Position numbers and translations under genes: made by a program
From: CAZWLY01 sp964634465
GTDB lineage: Bacteria; Desulfobacterota; Desulfarculia; G963662305
NCBI GenBank assembly: GCA_964634465.1
Contig: CAZWLY010000017.1
Coordinates: forward strand, 1-64,000
Length of the DNA: 64,000 bases
Direction: 5' to 3'
In this document: piece after piece, positions 8,475-16,931 of the stretch
How the letters are laid out: every line of letters starts with the position of its first letter
Numbering within the stretch: the first letter of the stretch is position 1
The notes under the pieces: generated by a model
What the model was told of the DNA's origin: nothing
Database searches by the model: none
What the model saw: only the letters and a program-made list of their open reading frames with translations

Positions 8475-9194
8475 CTACCAAACCAACGCCAAGAACCTCT
8501 CCACGGTTTCATCGTCCACCCGGCCGGTGGCCCGGCAGTAATCATACATCAACACGATAAGTTGCGACTTCTTTTCCGGCGGGAATTTGGTCACGTTTCG
8601 GGCCAGGAGGGCGTGCTCGACTGCTTCGATCACCTGGGTTAACAGGCTGTAATCCTTGGGTTGTCCAGGTCGATCGGGCGAGGATTCGGCCGGCCCGGTC
8701 GCCAGCGCGGCAGGGACGAGCATGTCCCCTTCCCCGCTCAAAAACCAATTTAGATCGACGCCCAGAATCGCAAGCAGGCCTCTCAACAGGCCGTTGTTGA
8801 TGGGCTGCTTCCCCGCCTTAACCTGGGTGTAATAGTCGAGGTCCAGACGGAGGCGGCGGGCCATTTCCTCGGGGGTTAGGTCGAAACGGCGCTCGATCTC
8901 ATCCAGGCGGGTCAACAGAGGGCTGGTCGGCTGCCCGCCGTAGGGGGCGGCGGCCTCGCTGAATCGGACCACGTTGTCGTCCCGGCCCATCTCCGCGATA
9001 TACATCGGGCCTTGGCCGGTCAACAACCATCTAGCATTGACCCCAAATTCCCGGCAAAGGTCTGCCAGAAATTTGGCGTCAGGATTTCTCTCGCCACGCT
9101 CATACCGTGCAAGAGTGTTTCGATGGGTCCCAAGGCGCTTAGCGAACTCACCTTGGCTCAGCGAGCCACGCACCATTCGGACGCGCTCCCCCAC
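8475..9194 (-). CDS. Prophage repressor (XRE-family)
   Basis: Predicted lysogeny repressor, about 239 residues, transcribed away from the early operon as Mu c is. The N-terminal helix-turn-helix (SLSQGEFAKRLGTHRNTLARYERGER) is a clear XRE/HTH_3 domain. A second HTH-like segment follows at about residues 95-135 (TPEEMARRLRLDLDYYTQVKAGK). No S24 peptidase or RecA-cleavage motif is seen, so induction should not rely on LexA-like self-cleavage. The GTG at 9192-9194 follows a GGGGG tract; a TTG at 9248 would add 18 residues but has no good ribosome site. It ends 10 bp from the lipoprotein gene. Confidence 0.8.
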   Translation of the reverse strand: MGERVRMVRGSLSQGEFAKRLGTHRNTLARYERGERNPDAKFLADLCREFGVNARWLLTGQGPMYIAEMGRDDNVVRFSEAAAPYGGQPTSPLLTRLDEIERRFDLTPEEMARRLRLDLDYYTQVKAGKQPINNGLLRGLLAILGVDLNWFLSGEGDMLVPAALATGPAESSPDRPGQPKDYSLLTQVIEAVEHALLARNVTKFPPEKKSQLIVLMYDYCRATGRVDDETVERFLALVW

Positions 9195-9250
9195 CCACTT
9201 TAAGCCCCCATTTGGATGCAGACCTTTCACTGGTAAAGCCCTGCACAAGC

Positions 9251-9321
9251 CGCAAAATCCGCAAAATCACCATGCAAAACCGACAACAATGCACCACAAC
9301 ATGTTTTTTTGCTGTAAAACC
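9251..9321. promoter_or_regulatory. Candidate early operator repeats
   Basis: Four related 9-mers lie between the repressor and the early promoter: CGCAAAATC (9251-9259), CGCAAAATC (9260-9268), TGCAAAACC (9273-9281) and TGTAAAACC (9313-9321). Directly repeated sites in the repressor/early-gene gap are where Mu-type repressors and Ner bind. Confidence 0.5.
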
Positions 9322-9361
9322 CGATTGGAGGCATAAAATAAAGACCTGCATCCTTTTGAGG

Positions 9362-9390
9362 TTGACATTGAACCCAAACGGGGTTATGCT
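9362..9390 (+). promoter_or_regulatory. Early promoter (Pe)
   Basis: A perfect -35 TTGACA (9362-9367), 17-bp spacer and -10 TATGCT (9385-9390) lie 52 bp before the first rightward gene, in an AT-rich patch. A transcript from here would run through the regulators, transposase and early operon. A second TTGACA at 9393 lacks a good -10. Confidence 0.75.
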
Positions 9391-9441
9391 GATTGACAAG
9401 TCAAGTTTTACTTACCTTACCAATAGGCGAAAAGAGGGTCA

Positions 9442-9930
9442 ATGCCAGTCGCCAGCAAAAAACCCGACACCAAATGGACGGGCCGGCAGGCGGGGTTGTT
9501 TGGTCGGGTTCGACGGGTCCGGCCCAGTGAGGTTAGGGCGGAATTAAAGAAGGCGCTCCGTGAAGCCTTGGATCAGTACGAAAACGGTGCGGACGGCCTG
9601 GCCTACGACCTGACCGAGTTGATGAGGAAAGAAGGGTTGAAGTTTCCCGGCAACAGTCGGGAGATCAAGTCGTCCACCATCTGGGCTTGGACATCCCTGG
9701 AAAAGCCTCATCTGCCTACCTTCGACCAGCTCATCGGAATATGCCTGATCACCGGCTCGGAGCGCCCGATTGAAGTCCTGGCCTCGGCGTTGGGGTTGGT
9801 TGTCCTCGATGAGGACGAGGCGGTTTGTTACGACCTGGGCCGGGCCATCGTTGATGAAGAAGAAGCCAAACGAGCCATGAAGGAAGCTCAAGGTCAAAAA
9901 CGAGAGGCGTTTGAGCGGCTGGGGTTGTAG
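9442..9930 (+). CDS. Early phage regulator, hypothetical
   Basis: First gene of the early operon, 162 residues, ATG at 9442 after AAAAGAGGG. I do not recognise a family with certainty. A basic N-terminus is followed by a helical region (AELKKALREALDQYENGADGLAYDLTELM) and a segment resembling a Cro/CII-like domain (SSTIWAWTSLEKPHLPTFDQLIGICLITGS), then an acidic helical tail. The position equals that of Ner or CII-type regulators in transposable phages, so a transcriptional role is likely. Confidence 0.6.
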   Translation: MPVASKKPDTKWTGRQAGLFGRVRRVRPSEVRAELKKALREALDQYENGADGLAYDLTELMRKEGLKFPGNSREIKSSTIWAWTSLEKPHLPTFDQLIGICLITGSERPIEVLASALGLVVLDEDEAVCYDLGRAIVDEEEAKRAMKEAQGQKREAFERLGL

Positions 9931-9942
9931 CGGGGTCGTCGC

Positions 9943-10137
9943 GTGAACTCGATTGAAGTCAAAGTTTGGCTGTTGCGCCGTGGAATCACCCAGGTACGGA
10001 TAGCGCGGGAGCTACAGGTCAGCAAACAATTGGTCTGGCTGACCGTAAACGGCTGGGAGAGAAACGATCGGGTTCTGCGCTGGCTTAAGGAACACGGCTG
10101 TCCGGAGAAGCTCTTGGGGCTCAAGGAGGCGGCCTGA
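9943..10137 (+). CDS. Small HTH protein (Ner/Cro-like)
   Basis: A 64-residue DNA-binding protein with a GTG start. Helix-turn-helix near residues 14-40 (GITQVRIARELQVSKQLVWLTVNGWE). Size and position just before the transposase match Mu Ner, which down-regulates early and repressor transcription. It follows the previous gene by 12 bp. Confidence 0.7.
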   Translation: MNSIEVKVWLLRRGITQVRIARELQVSKQLVWLTVNGWERNDRVLRWLKEHGCPEKLLGLKEAA

Positions 10138-10171
10138 TGGTTTGGGGCGTCGGACAACGGCGGGGAGAACG

Positions 10172-12388
10172 ATGACGCCCGAGCTGACCACAAAAGAAAT
10201 CGCTAGACTTCACGGGGTAGTAGAAACTACAGTCCAGCGGTGGGCCAAGAAGGAAAAATGGCCTTTTCGCCTGGTAACCGGCCTGGGGGGATCACGGCCG
10301 GTGTATCCCCTGGTTGATCTCAAGCCGAAAACGCAACTCCTCTGGGTTCAGGCCAATCTCGAAGCGGCCAAGGAATTGCCGGACGAGGTCCGCCAGGCCC
10401 TCTGCGTTCAGGCCCAGTGGGAGATCGTCCGCGCCGAGGCCCCCAGGGACGAGATCGACCGTTCGGTGTTGACCGACCCGGCCTCTCGGGCCCGGCTGGA
10501 AAAAATGATGCCGGCCATCCAAGAAGTGTTGTACCTCCGGCGAAAGCCGCTGCCGAGGGGGGAGCGATCCGCCCGGATAAAGCTGATCGCCGAAAAGGCC
10601 GGGGTGGACCGGGCGACGCTGTATCGCTGGGTGCAGAAATATCGGGAGGGCGGCATGGCCGCCCTTATCGCCCCGAAGCGGAAGCGGGGCCCGGAGAAGT
10701 GGAGCCCGGCCGCCCTGGAGTACCTGAAGGGCGTCTATCTAAAAGGATTGCGGCAGGGCGGCATCACCCGTCGCCGTGCCATCGAGGCGGTCATGGCCGA
10801 GGCCGGGCGGCGGGGCTGGCGGGTCGGTTCGGTCAGAAGCGCCTACTGCCATCTCGAAAAACTCCACCCCCTGTTGATCCGCTACGCCAAGGGCGGCCGC
10901 CGGGCCCTGGACAACGCGGTCTACATCCTCAGGCGTTACGACGATCTGGAGCCGTTTGAGTGCATCGTCGGTGATCAGAACACGGTCGACTTCTTTGTTC
11001 AAGACCCGGAAACGGGCCGGGTTTTCAGGCCCCAAGGCTACTTCTGGCTCGACCTTAGAACCCGCCTCGTCTACGGCTTCTGCCTGGCCGGTCTGCCGGA
11101 GATGCGCCACTACAACGCCGCCCACATGGGCTTGGCGCTGAGGATGGGCCTGTCCAGGTTCGGGCGGTTCAAGACCTGTTACAACGACAACGGCAAACCC
11201 GAGCGATCCCGCTACTTCGGTCTGGTGGCCGGCGAGATGCGCTCCGGCGGGCTGGAAAGCCGCGACATCGCCGATCTTTATAAAACGGCCGACGGCGAAT
11301 ACGCCTGCGAGGTGGACGGCAATGTCGTTGACGCGGTGGAGAGCCCCCGGGCCTGGCGGCGCTTCGCGCGGGCCTACAACGCCAAGGCCAAGCCGATAGA
11401 GCGCTTTTTTCAGACCCTGCGTGGAATCCTCCGCGATCTGGGTACGCCCGGCGGGGTCAAGGAGCTGGGCGGCGACCCGGAGGAAAACAAGCTGGCCGCC
11501 AAGCGGCTTGATCGGCTGGCCCGCGCCGGGAGGCTGCTCACTCCCGAAGAATTCCTGCTCAAGGTCTTCGAGGCGGTGGAGGTCTACAACCACCGCCGCC
11601 ACTCGGCGCTGGGGCGCTCGCCGATGGAAGAGCTTCAAGCGGCGGTGGAACGAGAGGGGTTTAAGCCCACCTTTTTGCCCGAAGACTTCCTTGAATACGC
11701 CTTCCTGGCGCGGGTCGGGCGGAAGGTCAACCGGGGCCGGGTGCGGGTGGACGGGCGGATCTACGAGGCCGACGAGCTGCACCGCCTGCCCACCGGCGCG
11801 CCGGTGGAGGTCCGCTACGACCCTTACGACCACGAAAGGGCCCTGGCGGTGCTGCCGGACGGTTCGGCGCTCGATTTAAAGCTGACCGCCTACGCCAGCA
11901 TGAAAGACCGCGCCGCCACGGCCGAGGCGATGAGCCGCAAACGCGAGTTCATGCGGCTGATCATGGACCGTTACCGCGAGCTGACCAGGCCGGTGCCGGG
12001 CGTGGTGAAGTTCTCGACAATGGTCCGCCCGGCCCTGGAGCTCGGCAAGCGGCGCCGGGCCGAGGCCGAGGCCGGCCGGCCCCTGCCCGCCGCCGACCTG
12101 GCCGAACGCACCCGGCGGATCATCGCCCGAAGCGGGAAACAACAAAAGGTCGTCTCCCTGTCGATCCGGCCCAAGGCTTTCCGCTACAAAACCGACCGCT
12201 ATCGCTGGTGCATCGAGGCGCTCGCCGCCGGGATGGATCTGTCGGTCGGCGACCGGGCCTTCATGGCCGAGTTTGAAGCCGGGATGACGCCGGAGGAGCT
12301 TAAGCGTTGGAATCTGGAAAGGACGACGATGGGCCTGGCGGCCATAGCCGGGGCGGCCCGGTCCGTTGAATCCGGAGGTGTGATTTGA
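10172..12388 (+). CDS. DDE transposase, Mu A-like
   Basis: A 738-residue transposase that cuts and joins the phage ends during integration and replicative transposition. The N-terminus has helix-turn-helix DNA-binding domains (TTKEIARLHGVVETTVQRWAKK, and GVDRATLYRWVQKYREGG). The integrase catalytic core has the triad D268 (VGDQNTVDFF), D339 (YNDNGKPE) and E410 (AKPIERFF), the first position nearly that of Mu A D269. A Mu-transposase C-terminal beta-barrel region follows (about residues 500-570), and the tail would contact the MuB-like ATPase. The ATG at 10172 follows CGGGGAGAACG and is preferred over an in-frame start 30 bp earlier. Overlaps the next gene by 4 bp. Confidence 0.93.
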   Translation: MTPELTTKEIARLHGVVETTVQRWAKKEKWPFRLVTGLGGSRPVYPLVDLKPKTQLLWVQANLEAAKELPDEVRQALCVQAQWEIVRAEAPRDEIDRSVLTDPASRARLEKMMPAIQEVLYLRRKPLPRGERSARIKLIAEKAGVDRATLYRWVQKYREGGMAALIAPKRKRGPEKWSPAALEYLKGVYLKGLRQGGITRRRAIEAVMAEAGRRGWRVGSVRSAYCHLEKLHPLLIRYAKGGRRALDNAVYILRRYDDLEPFECIVGDQNTVDFFVQDPETGRVFRPQGYFWLDLRTRLVYGFCLAGLPEMRHYNAAHMGLALRMGLSRFGRFKTCYNDNGKPERSRYFGLVAGEMRSGGLESRDIADLYKTADGEYACEVDGNVVDAVESPRAWRRFARAYNAKAKPIERFFQTLRGILRDLGTPGGVKELGGDPEENKLAAKRLDRLARAGRLLTPEEFLLKVFEAVEVYNHRRHSALGRSPMEELQAAVEREGFKPTFLPEDFLEYAFLARVGRKVNRGRVRVDGRIYEADELHRLPTGAPVEVRYDPYDHERALAVLPDGSALDLKLTAYASMKDRAATAEAMSRKREFMRLIMDRYRELTRPVPGVVKFSTMVRPALELGKRRRAEAEAGRPLPAADLAERTRRIIARSGKQQKVVSLSIRPKAFRYKTDRYRWCIEALAAGMDLSVGDRAFMAEFEAGMTPEELKRWNLERTTMGLAAIAGAARSVESGGVI

Positions 12389-13305
12389 CCGCGACCGACA
12401 AACTGAAAGCCATCCTGAACCACCACAACCTCAGCCAGAGCGAGGCCGGTCGGATCGCCGGGGTGTCCAAATCGACCATCAGCCTGATGCTCGGGGGGAA
12501 ATACAACGGCCGCCCTGACGCCGTGGATGAGGTGACGGCCGAACTGGAGGCCGCCGGCTACCGGCTTGAGGAGGGCCGCCCGAAGGGGTCGGGATTTCGG
12601 GTCGACTCTTCGGTGTTCATCGAAACCGACAACGCCGGCCGGTTCCGGGAGTTGTGCGATCGACTGCTCGGCCCCGCCGGCGCGATCGGGGCGAACATGG
12701 CCGTAGTGGTCGGCTCATCCGGGTTGGGCAAAACCGAAACCGCCAAGACCTACGCCGCCCGTAACGAAGCGGCGGTCTACATCCACGCCCTTAGGGGCAT
12801 GACCGAGACCGGCCTGTTGCGGGAAATCGCCTTTCAGCTCGTCGGCAATCGGCCCCGCACCCGGGACGTCTGCCTGACCGCGATCGAACGGGAAACCGAG
12901 GGGCGGCGGGTGATCATCTTCGTCGATGAGTCGGACACCCTCGGTCCGGGGCTGGTCGATCTTCTCCGCCAGGTCAACCAGATCTACGGCTGTCCGGTGG
13001 TGTTGATCGGCGAGCTGGGGCTCTTAAACCTGGTCGGCGAGATCACCAGGGTCAAAAACCGCGTCCGCAACAAGAGCCTCGAGTTCGGCCGCAACTCCCA
13101 GGCCGATCTGGCCGCCTTTTACCAACAGGCCCTGAACCTCGTCCTTTCGCCCGAGGCGACGGCCGCCCTGTACCGACGCTGCCGGGGCAACTTCCGCGAG
13201 TTGGTCGATGACGCGGTGGAGGTGGCCAATATTCTCAACAACAGCGGGCTTAGCGAAATCGACGAGGCGGTGATCGCCGCTTTGCCGCCGCTGAAGGAGG
13301 GCTAG
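12385..13305 (+). CDS. AAA+ ATPase, Mu B-like target selector
   Basis: A 306-residue MuB homologue: an ATP-dependent DNA-binding protein that captures target DNA and stimulates the transposase. The N-terminal HTH (NLSQSEAGRIAGVSKSTISLML, residues 11-32) is typical of MuB. The AAA+ domain has Walker A GSSGLGKT (about 112-119) and Walker B VIIFVDESD (about 174-182). TTG start in a TTGA overlap with the transposase stop indicates coupling, with GGAGG upstream. Confidence 0.9.
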   Translation: MTATDKLKAILNHHNLSQSEAGRIAGVSKSTISLMLGGKYNGRPDAVDEVTAELEAAGYRLEEGRPKGSGFRVDSSVFIETDNAGRFRELCDRLLGPAGAIGANMAVVVGSSGLGKTETAKTYAARNEAAVYIHALRGMTETGLLREIAFQLVGNRPRTRDVCLTAIERETEGRRVIIFVDESDTLGPGLVDLLRQVNQIYGCPVVLIGELGLLNLVGEITRVKNRVRNKSLEFGRNSQADLAAFYQQALNLVLSPEATAALYRRCRGNFRELVDDAVEVANILNNSGLSEIDEAVIAALPPLKEG

Positions 13306-13314
13306 GGATAGGCG

Positions 13315-13785
13315 ATGACGGGCCTGGCCAAAAACCTCCGCTCCTGGCTGCGGACCCGATACCGGCGGACCTTCACCGCCGCCCAGGCGGCCGAGGCTCT
13401 GGGCCTCAAGCCGGGTGTGGAACGTCAGGCCCTTTTGACCGCCCTGTCCGACTTCACCCGGCGCGGCGAGATCGAACGCCTGGCGCCGGGCAGATTCCGG
13501 ATCGTCAACCCGGCCTCCGGGCCCAAGAAGAGCCCGTCCAGGGTGTACGTCAAGATCGCCCGGGCCGTCTACTTCACCCGCGGGGTCTTCACCCAGGCCG
13601 ATATCGCCCGGATTTCCGGGGCCAAGCCCAACACGGTCACGGCGTTCATCACCCGCAAGGCGGCCGACTATCTGCAGTTGGTCGGGCTCCGAGTGGTGCG
13701 CCGGGGGCGGGTGAAGGTCTACCGGCTGAGGGCGTCCCAAAGAGACGAATTTTACAAGGCCTTTATTCGGAGCGGGGAGGTGTAG
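13315..13785 (+). CDS. Double winged-helix early protein
   Basis: A 156-residue basic protein with two similar halves that look like winged-helix domains (residues 15-65: FTAAQAAEALGLKPGVERQALLTALSDFTRRGEIERL; residues 85-145: VFTQADIARISGAKPNTVTAFITRKAADYLQLVG). Proteins of this type are frequent behind MuB in Mu-like prophages; their job is not established, but DNA binding is probable. Confidence 0.65.
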   Translation: MTGLAKNLRSWLRTRYRRTFTAAQAAEALGLKPGVERQALLTALSDFTRRGEIERLAPGRFRIVNPASGPKKSPSRVYVKIARAVYFTRGVFTQADIARISGAKPNTVTAFITRKAADYLQLVGLRVVRRGRVKVYRLRASQRDEFYKAFIRSGEV

Positions 13786-13786
13786 C

Positions 13787-14320
13787 GTGGCTCATTCAAG
13801 AATACGCCGGCCCAAGGAGGCCGGGACCTGGCGAAAGATGGTCGCGGCGGTCCACATCGCCTTCGACCGGATGAGGATCTGCCGCCGGTGCCGGCTGATC
13901 GCCTTCGCGCCGGACAAGAAGACCGAGCGTCGCTGCCCGGTCTGCGGCGGGGGGCGGGTGATGGACAGGCCGACCAAGTTTGAGTACCGGCGGCGACTCA
14001 AAGACTGGACGGGCCGATCCTCCTGCGCCGAGATGACCATCGGCCACCTGGCCGACGTATTGGACGAACTGAGAAAGATGGGCTTTGCCGCCGAGACGGG
14101 AAAGAGCCTCGCCCAAGCGGCCGCAGACGACGGCGCGGAGATGATCGAGGCCCTGGAACTGGAGGCCGAAAACATCCTGGGTCCGGATTGGCGGAAGCGG
14201 CTCAGGAGTTTCTGCGGCGCCAAGATCGGTAAGTCGAACCTCGAGGACCTGGACCTGACGGAAATCCGGCGGGTCTGGGGATTCCTGCGAGGCGTTCAAA
14301 AAGGAGGTCGGCATGACTAA
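13787..14320 (+). CDS. GemA-like (Mu gp16) protein with zinc-finger insertion
   Basis: A 177-residue protein with a GTG start. The C-terminal two thirds match the GemA/Mu gp16 pattern: WTGRSSCAEMTIGHLADVLDELRKMGF and a final LRSFCGAKIGKSNLEDLDLTEIRRVWGFLRG. The N-terminal region has a four-Cys zinc ribbon (CRRC ... CPVC, residues 31-60) not usual for this family. GemA of Mu modulates host genes and supercoiling. It overlaps the next gene by 8 bp. Confidence 0.75.
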   Translation: MAHSRIRRPKEAGTWRKMVAAVHIAFDRMRICRRCRLIAFAPDKKTERRCPVCGGGRVMDRPTKFEYRRRLKDWTGRSSCAEMTIGHLADVLDELRKMGFAAETGKSLAQAAADDGAEMIEALELEAENILGPDWRKRLRSFCGAKIGKSNLEDLDLTEIRRVWGFLRGVQKGGRHD

Positions 14321-14708
14321 GCAGTCCGGGCCGGACCCGGCCGTCTGCTCCCAGGTGATGCAGATCCTGTCCCGCCACATCGGCGCGGCCAAGGCGATCG
14401 GCATGGACGCGCTCCACGAGCGCGTCTTCGGCGAAGCGCCGGGGAGCAAGATCAACGGCACCCGTCGGCTCCGCCGCGTGATCGAGCACCTGCGGCTGGA
14501 GGGCAACCCGATCTGCTCGACCAACCGGGGCGGGGGCGGCTACTACCTGCCGGCGACCAACTCCGAGCTGGACGACTACCTCGGCCGAGACAAACGCCGG
14601 GCGCTGCGCGTCCTGCACAAGATCGCCCGGATGAAGAAGATCGGCCTGTTCGAGCTGCTGGGGCAGATGCAGCTCAGCCTGACCGGAGGAGTCGATGACA
14701 GCGATTGA
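14313..14708 (+). CDS. Winged-helix phage regulator, candidate late activator
   Basis: A 131-residue protein with a predicted winged-helix fold: helices around residues 15-60 (AIGMDALHERVFGE, RRLRRVIEHLRLEG) followed by a beta-hairpin wing ICSTNRGGGGYYLP. This helix-wing pattern is seen in small regulators of Mu-like prophages in the slot where Mu has mor. It is one candidate for the protein that binds the late-promoter palindromes, by position and fold only. Strong Shine-Dalgarno AAGGAGG. Confidence 0.6.
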   Translation: MTKQSGPDPAVCSQVMQILSRHIGAAKAIGMDALHERVFGEAPGSKINGTRRLRRVIEHLRLEGNPICSTNRGGGGYYLPATNSELDDYLGRDKRRALRVLHKIARMKKIGLFELLGQMQLSLTGGVDDSD

Positions 14709-15156
14709 AAGAGCCAAAGAGCTGCTGGCGGCCATCGCCGAGACGAAGACGACGCTGGAGGCGATGGTGCGCGTCCGGGACGAGGCGGTCAAGGCTCTAA
14801 CCGATGACTATGCCAAGCGGATCGCCCCGGTCAAGGCGCAACTGGACGGTCTGGACAAGGAGTTGAAGGCGCTGATGAAGGCCGAGCAGGCCGAAATCTT
14901 CGACGGCGGGGACAAGGTGGAGCTCGCCGTCGGGACCCTGATCTGCACCTCGGCCCTCCACACCACCATCCCCAGGAACGCTCTGGAGAAGATCAAAGAG
15001 CTTGGTTGGACCGAGGCGGTCATCGTTGAAGAGCGGGTCAACCGCAAGGTGGTTCAAGGCTGGCCGGACGAAAAGGTCGTCGCCATCGGCGGCGGCCGGA
15101 AGATCAAGACGACCTTCGGCTACGAACTGAAAGGAGAGAGCGATGAAGCGGAATGA
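14695..15156 (+). CDS. gam: Host-nuclease inhibitor Gam
   Basis: A 153-residue Mu Gam-like protein that binds DNA ends and shields linear phage DNA from exonucleases; homologous to Ku. The long N-terminal helical hairpin (residues 1-70, AIERAKELLAAIAETK... LKALMKAEQAEIF) and the following strand GGDKVELAVGTLICTS, then IKELGWTEAVIVEERVNR, match the family. Overlaps both neighbours, so part of one tightly packed early operon. Confidence 0.85.
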   Translation: MTAIERAKELLAAIAETKTTLEAMVRVRDEAVKALTDDYAKRIAPVKAQLDGLDKELKALMKAEQAEIFDGGDKVELAVGTLICTSALHTTIPRNALEKIKELGWTEAVIVEERVNRKVVQGWPDEKVVAIGGGRKIKTTFGYELKGESDEAE

Positions 15157-15343
15157 GGCCGATGTCTGTTTGGAGTGCGAGGAAATCTTTATCGGGCTGG
15201 AGCCCCGCTGTCCGGTCTGCGGCTCCGCCAGAGCCACGCCGGTTGACGCCTTCATCCCGCCGCTGAAGCCAGCCCGGCGCCCGGGTGAACAATTCGGCCC
15301 GCCCGAGACGGTCGGCCGGCCGCTGGGGACGGTCGCTGAGTAG
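15143..15343 (+). CDS. Small zinc-ribbon protein
   Basis: A 66-residue protein with two CxxC knuckles (CLEC at residues 9-12 and CPVC at 23-26) forming a rubredoxin-like zinc ribbon and a disordered Pro-rich tail. Common as an accessory in phage early operons; function unknown. Starts inside the end of gam with ribosome site AAGGAGAG. Confidence 0.65.
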   Translation: MKRNEADVCLECEEIFIGLEPRCPVCGSARATPVDAFIPPLKPARRPGEQFGPPETVGRPLGTVAE

Positions 15344-15355
15344 AGGGAGGCGAAA

Positions 15356-15946
15356 ATGAGGCAACCAGCGACGACCCAGGCTCAAGGAGAGCGCTTCGGC
15401 GACTGGATGCAGACCTACACCGGCCTCAAGTTCTGGCCGCTGGACCCGCGCCCGGAAGAGGTCGATATCGAGGACATCGCCCACGCTCTTTCTCTGACCT
15501 GCCGGTTCAACGGCCACTGCCGCCGGTTCTACTCGGTGGCCCAGCATTCGGTGTTGGTCGGCAGGCTTCTGGACGACCCCGATTCGGCCCGGTGGGGCCT
15601 GTTGCACGACGCGGCGGAGGCCTATTTGCAGGATGCCGTGCGACCGATCAAAGACTTCATCGGCTTCAACTTCGGCGTCGAGTCGGTGATTTACACACCC
15701 TACAGGCGGGTGGAGAAGACGATCCTGAAAACCATCGCCCGGGCCTTCGATCTACCCTGGCCGATGCCGCCGGAGGTGGCCGAGGCGGACGAAATCGTTC
15801 TGGCCACCGAACGCCGGGACGTGATGGCCGAATGGGGCCACCGATGGACCGTCAACGCCGAGCCAGCCTCGTTCACAATCGTTCCCCTGCCCCCCGACGC
15901 GGCCAAGCGGTTGTTCCTGCGGCGGTTCAGGGAGCTGTTCGGGTAA
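15356..15946 (+). CDS. HD-domain phosphohydrolase (YfbR-like)
   Basis: A 196-residue HD-domain metal-dependent phosphohydrolase, like the 5'-deoxynucleotidase YfbR. Metal ligands are visible: His in RFYSVAQHSVLV (about residue 63), the HD pair in WGLLHDAAEAY (about 83-84) and a later Asp. Such enzymes dephosphorylate dNMPs or dNTPs; in a phage it may tune nucleotide pools. The DatZ dATPase of Z-genome phages has the same fold, but the PurZ and DpoZ partners are absent here. Confidence 0.8.
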   Translation: MRQPATTQAQGERFGDWMQTYTGLKFWPLDPRPEEVDIEDIAHALSLTCRFNGHCRRFYSVAQHSVLVGRLLDDPDSARWGLLHDAAEAYLQDAVRPIKDFIGFNFGVESVIYTPYRRVEKTILKTIARAFDLPWPMPPEVAEADEIVLATERRDVMAEWGHRWTVNAEPASFTIVPLPPDAAKRLFLRRFRELFG

Positions 15947-15956
15947 CGGGGACGGC

Positions 15957-16238
15957 ATGTTCACCGGTCACGCCAAACGGAGACTCGCGGAGCGGGGGAT
16001 CCGCGAAGACGACGTGCGGGCGGCGCTTCAACTCGGCGTCCGCTTCCGCCGACAGGGCGTGGTGTTTTACCACGTCCGAAAGAAGGACCTGCCCGAGAAA
16101 ATGCCGGAGCGGGCCCGGCGGCGGCTGGAGGGCCTGACGGTGGTGATGAGCCCGGCGGGCGGCGCGGTCATCAGCGCCTACAAGAACCACAACGACCTTA
16201 AACGGATCAAGAGGCCGCCCAAGAGGCGGCAGGGGTGA
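15957..16238 (+). CDS. DUF4258-family protein
   Basis: A 93-residue basic protein. The N-terminus FTGHAKRRLAERGIREDDVRAALQLG fits DUF4258, a family with a RelE/BrnT-like fold found in mobile elements. The C-terminal half is lysine- and arginine-rich. No antitoxin gene is adjacent, so a toxin-antitoxin role is not supported. Confidence 0.65.
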   Translation: MFTGHAKRRLAERGIREDDVRAALQLGVRFRRQGVVFYHVRKKDLPEKMPERARRRLEGLTVVMSPAGGAVISAYKNHNDLKRIKRPPKRRQG

Positions 16239-16256
16239 AAGAGAGGAGGCTCTTTA

Positions 16257-16931
16257 TTGGGACGACCAAAAATGATCGTCACCTGTCCCCACTGCGGCGA
16301 GCGATTCGATCCGGTCAAGCTGGCCGAGAGCCAGGACGTGGTCGAGTTTTTCTCCATTCTGGGCCGATTCGGCGACGATCGACGGCCGTTGGTGCTGGCC
16401 TTTCTGCGCTGCTTCCGAAAGGCGGGCTCGGCCCAGTCGCTCTCCAAGCAGCTTCGCATCCTCAAAGAGATCGCAGCCATCATTAGGGCCGGTGAACTGG
16501 CCTACGACCGCAAGCGGGGCGCGGTCACCTACGGGATGGTGTTGGAGGCGATGAGCGAGACGGTCCGACTCAAGGAGTTGGCCGGACTGGCAAACACTAA
16601 CTATTTCAAAGAGATATTGATGACAATGGCCCAAAAGGCCGACGCACGGGCCGAGGCGGCCCGGGAGATGCGGCGGCGCACCGGCGCCGACCGTCCGCCC
16701 AAGACGGCCGGACCCGAGGACCCGCTCGACAGGCCGGTCGATCCGGAGCGGGTGAGGCTCGACGTGGCGCGGATCGTCGGCGGCGAAGCGACCGCGAACA
16801 CGGCCTCTTGCGGAGAGTGCGCCCACTACGGCCGGGCCGATCGGCCCTGCCTCGACATCCCCGGCCGCGGGGACGCCCCCCACCGCCGGGCCTGCGGAAA
16901 ATTCGCGAAAAGGGAGGCCGCCGATGGCTGA
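16257..16931 (+). CDS. Early phage protein with two Cys clusters, hypothetical
   Basis: A 224-residue protein. It has an N-terminal CPHC knuckle (residues 10-13) without an obvious second pair nearby, a helical middle (residues 40-135), and a C-terminal Cys cluster (CGECAHYGRADRPCLDIP ... RRAC, residues 182-215) like zinc modules in phage replication or regulatory proteins. TTG start supported by GAGAGGAGG; an ATG lies five codons in. Family not recognised. Confidence 0.55.
   Translation: MGRPKMIVTCPHCGERFDPVKLAESQDVVEFFSILGRFGDDRRPLVLAFLRCFRKAGSAQSLSKQLRILKEIAAIIRAGELAYDRKRGAVTYGMVLEAMSETVRLKELAGLANTNYFKEILMTMAQKADARAEAAREMRRRTGADRPPKTAGPEDPLDRPVDPERVRLDVARIVGGEATANTASCGECAHYGRADRPCLDIPGRGDAPHRRACGKFAKREAADG

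Noticed and set aside
15356..15946. DatZ-like dATPase implying a diaminopurine (Z) genome
   Set aside because: No PurZ or DpoZ homologue in the phage; the motifs fit general YfbR-like phosphohydrolases.
15957..16238. DUF4258 protein as the toxin of a toxin-antitoxin pair
   Set aside because: No antitoxin-like partner; both neighbours are ordinary early genes of the same operon.
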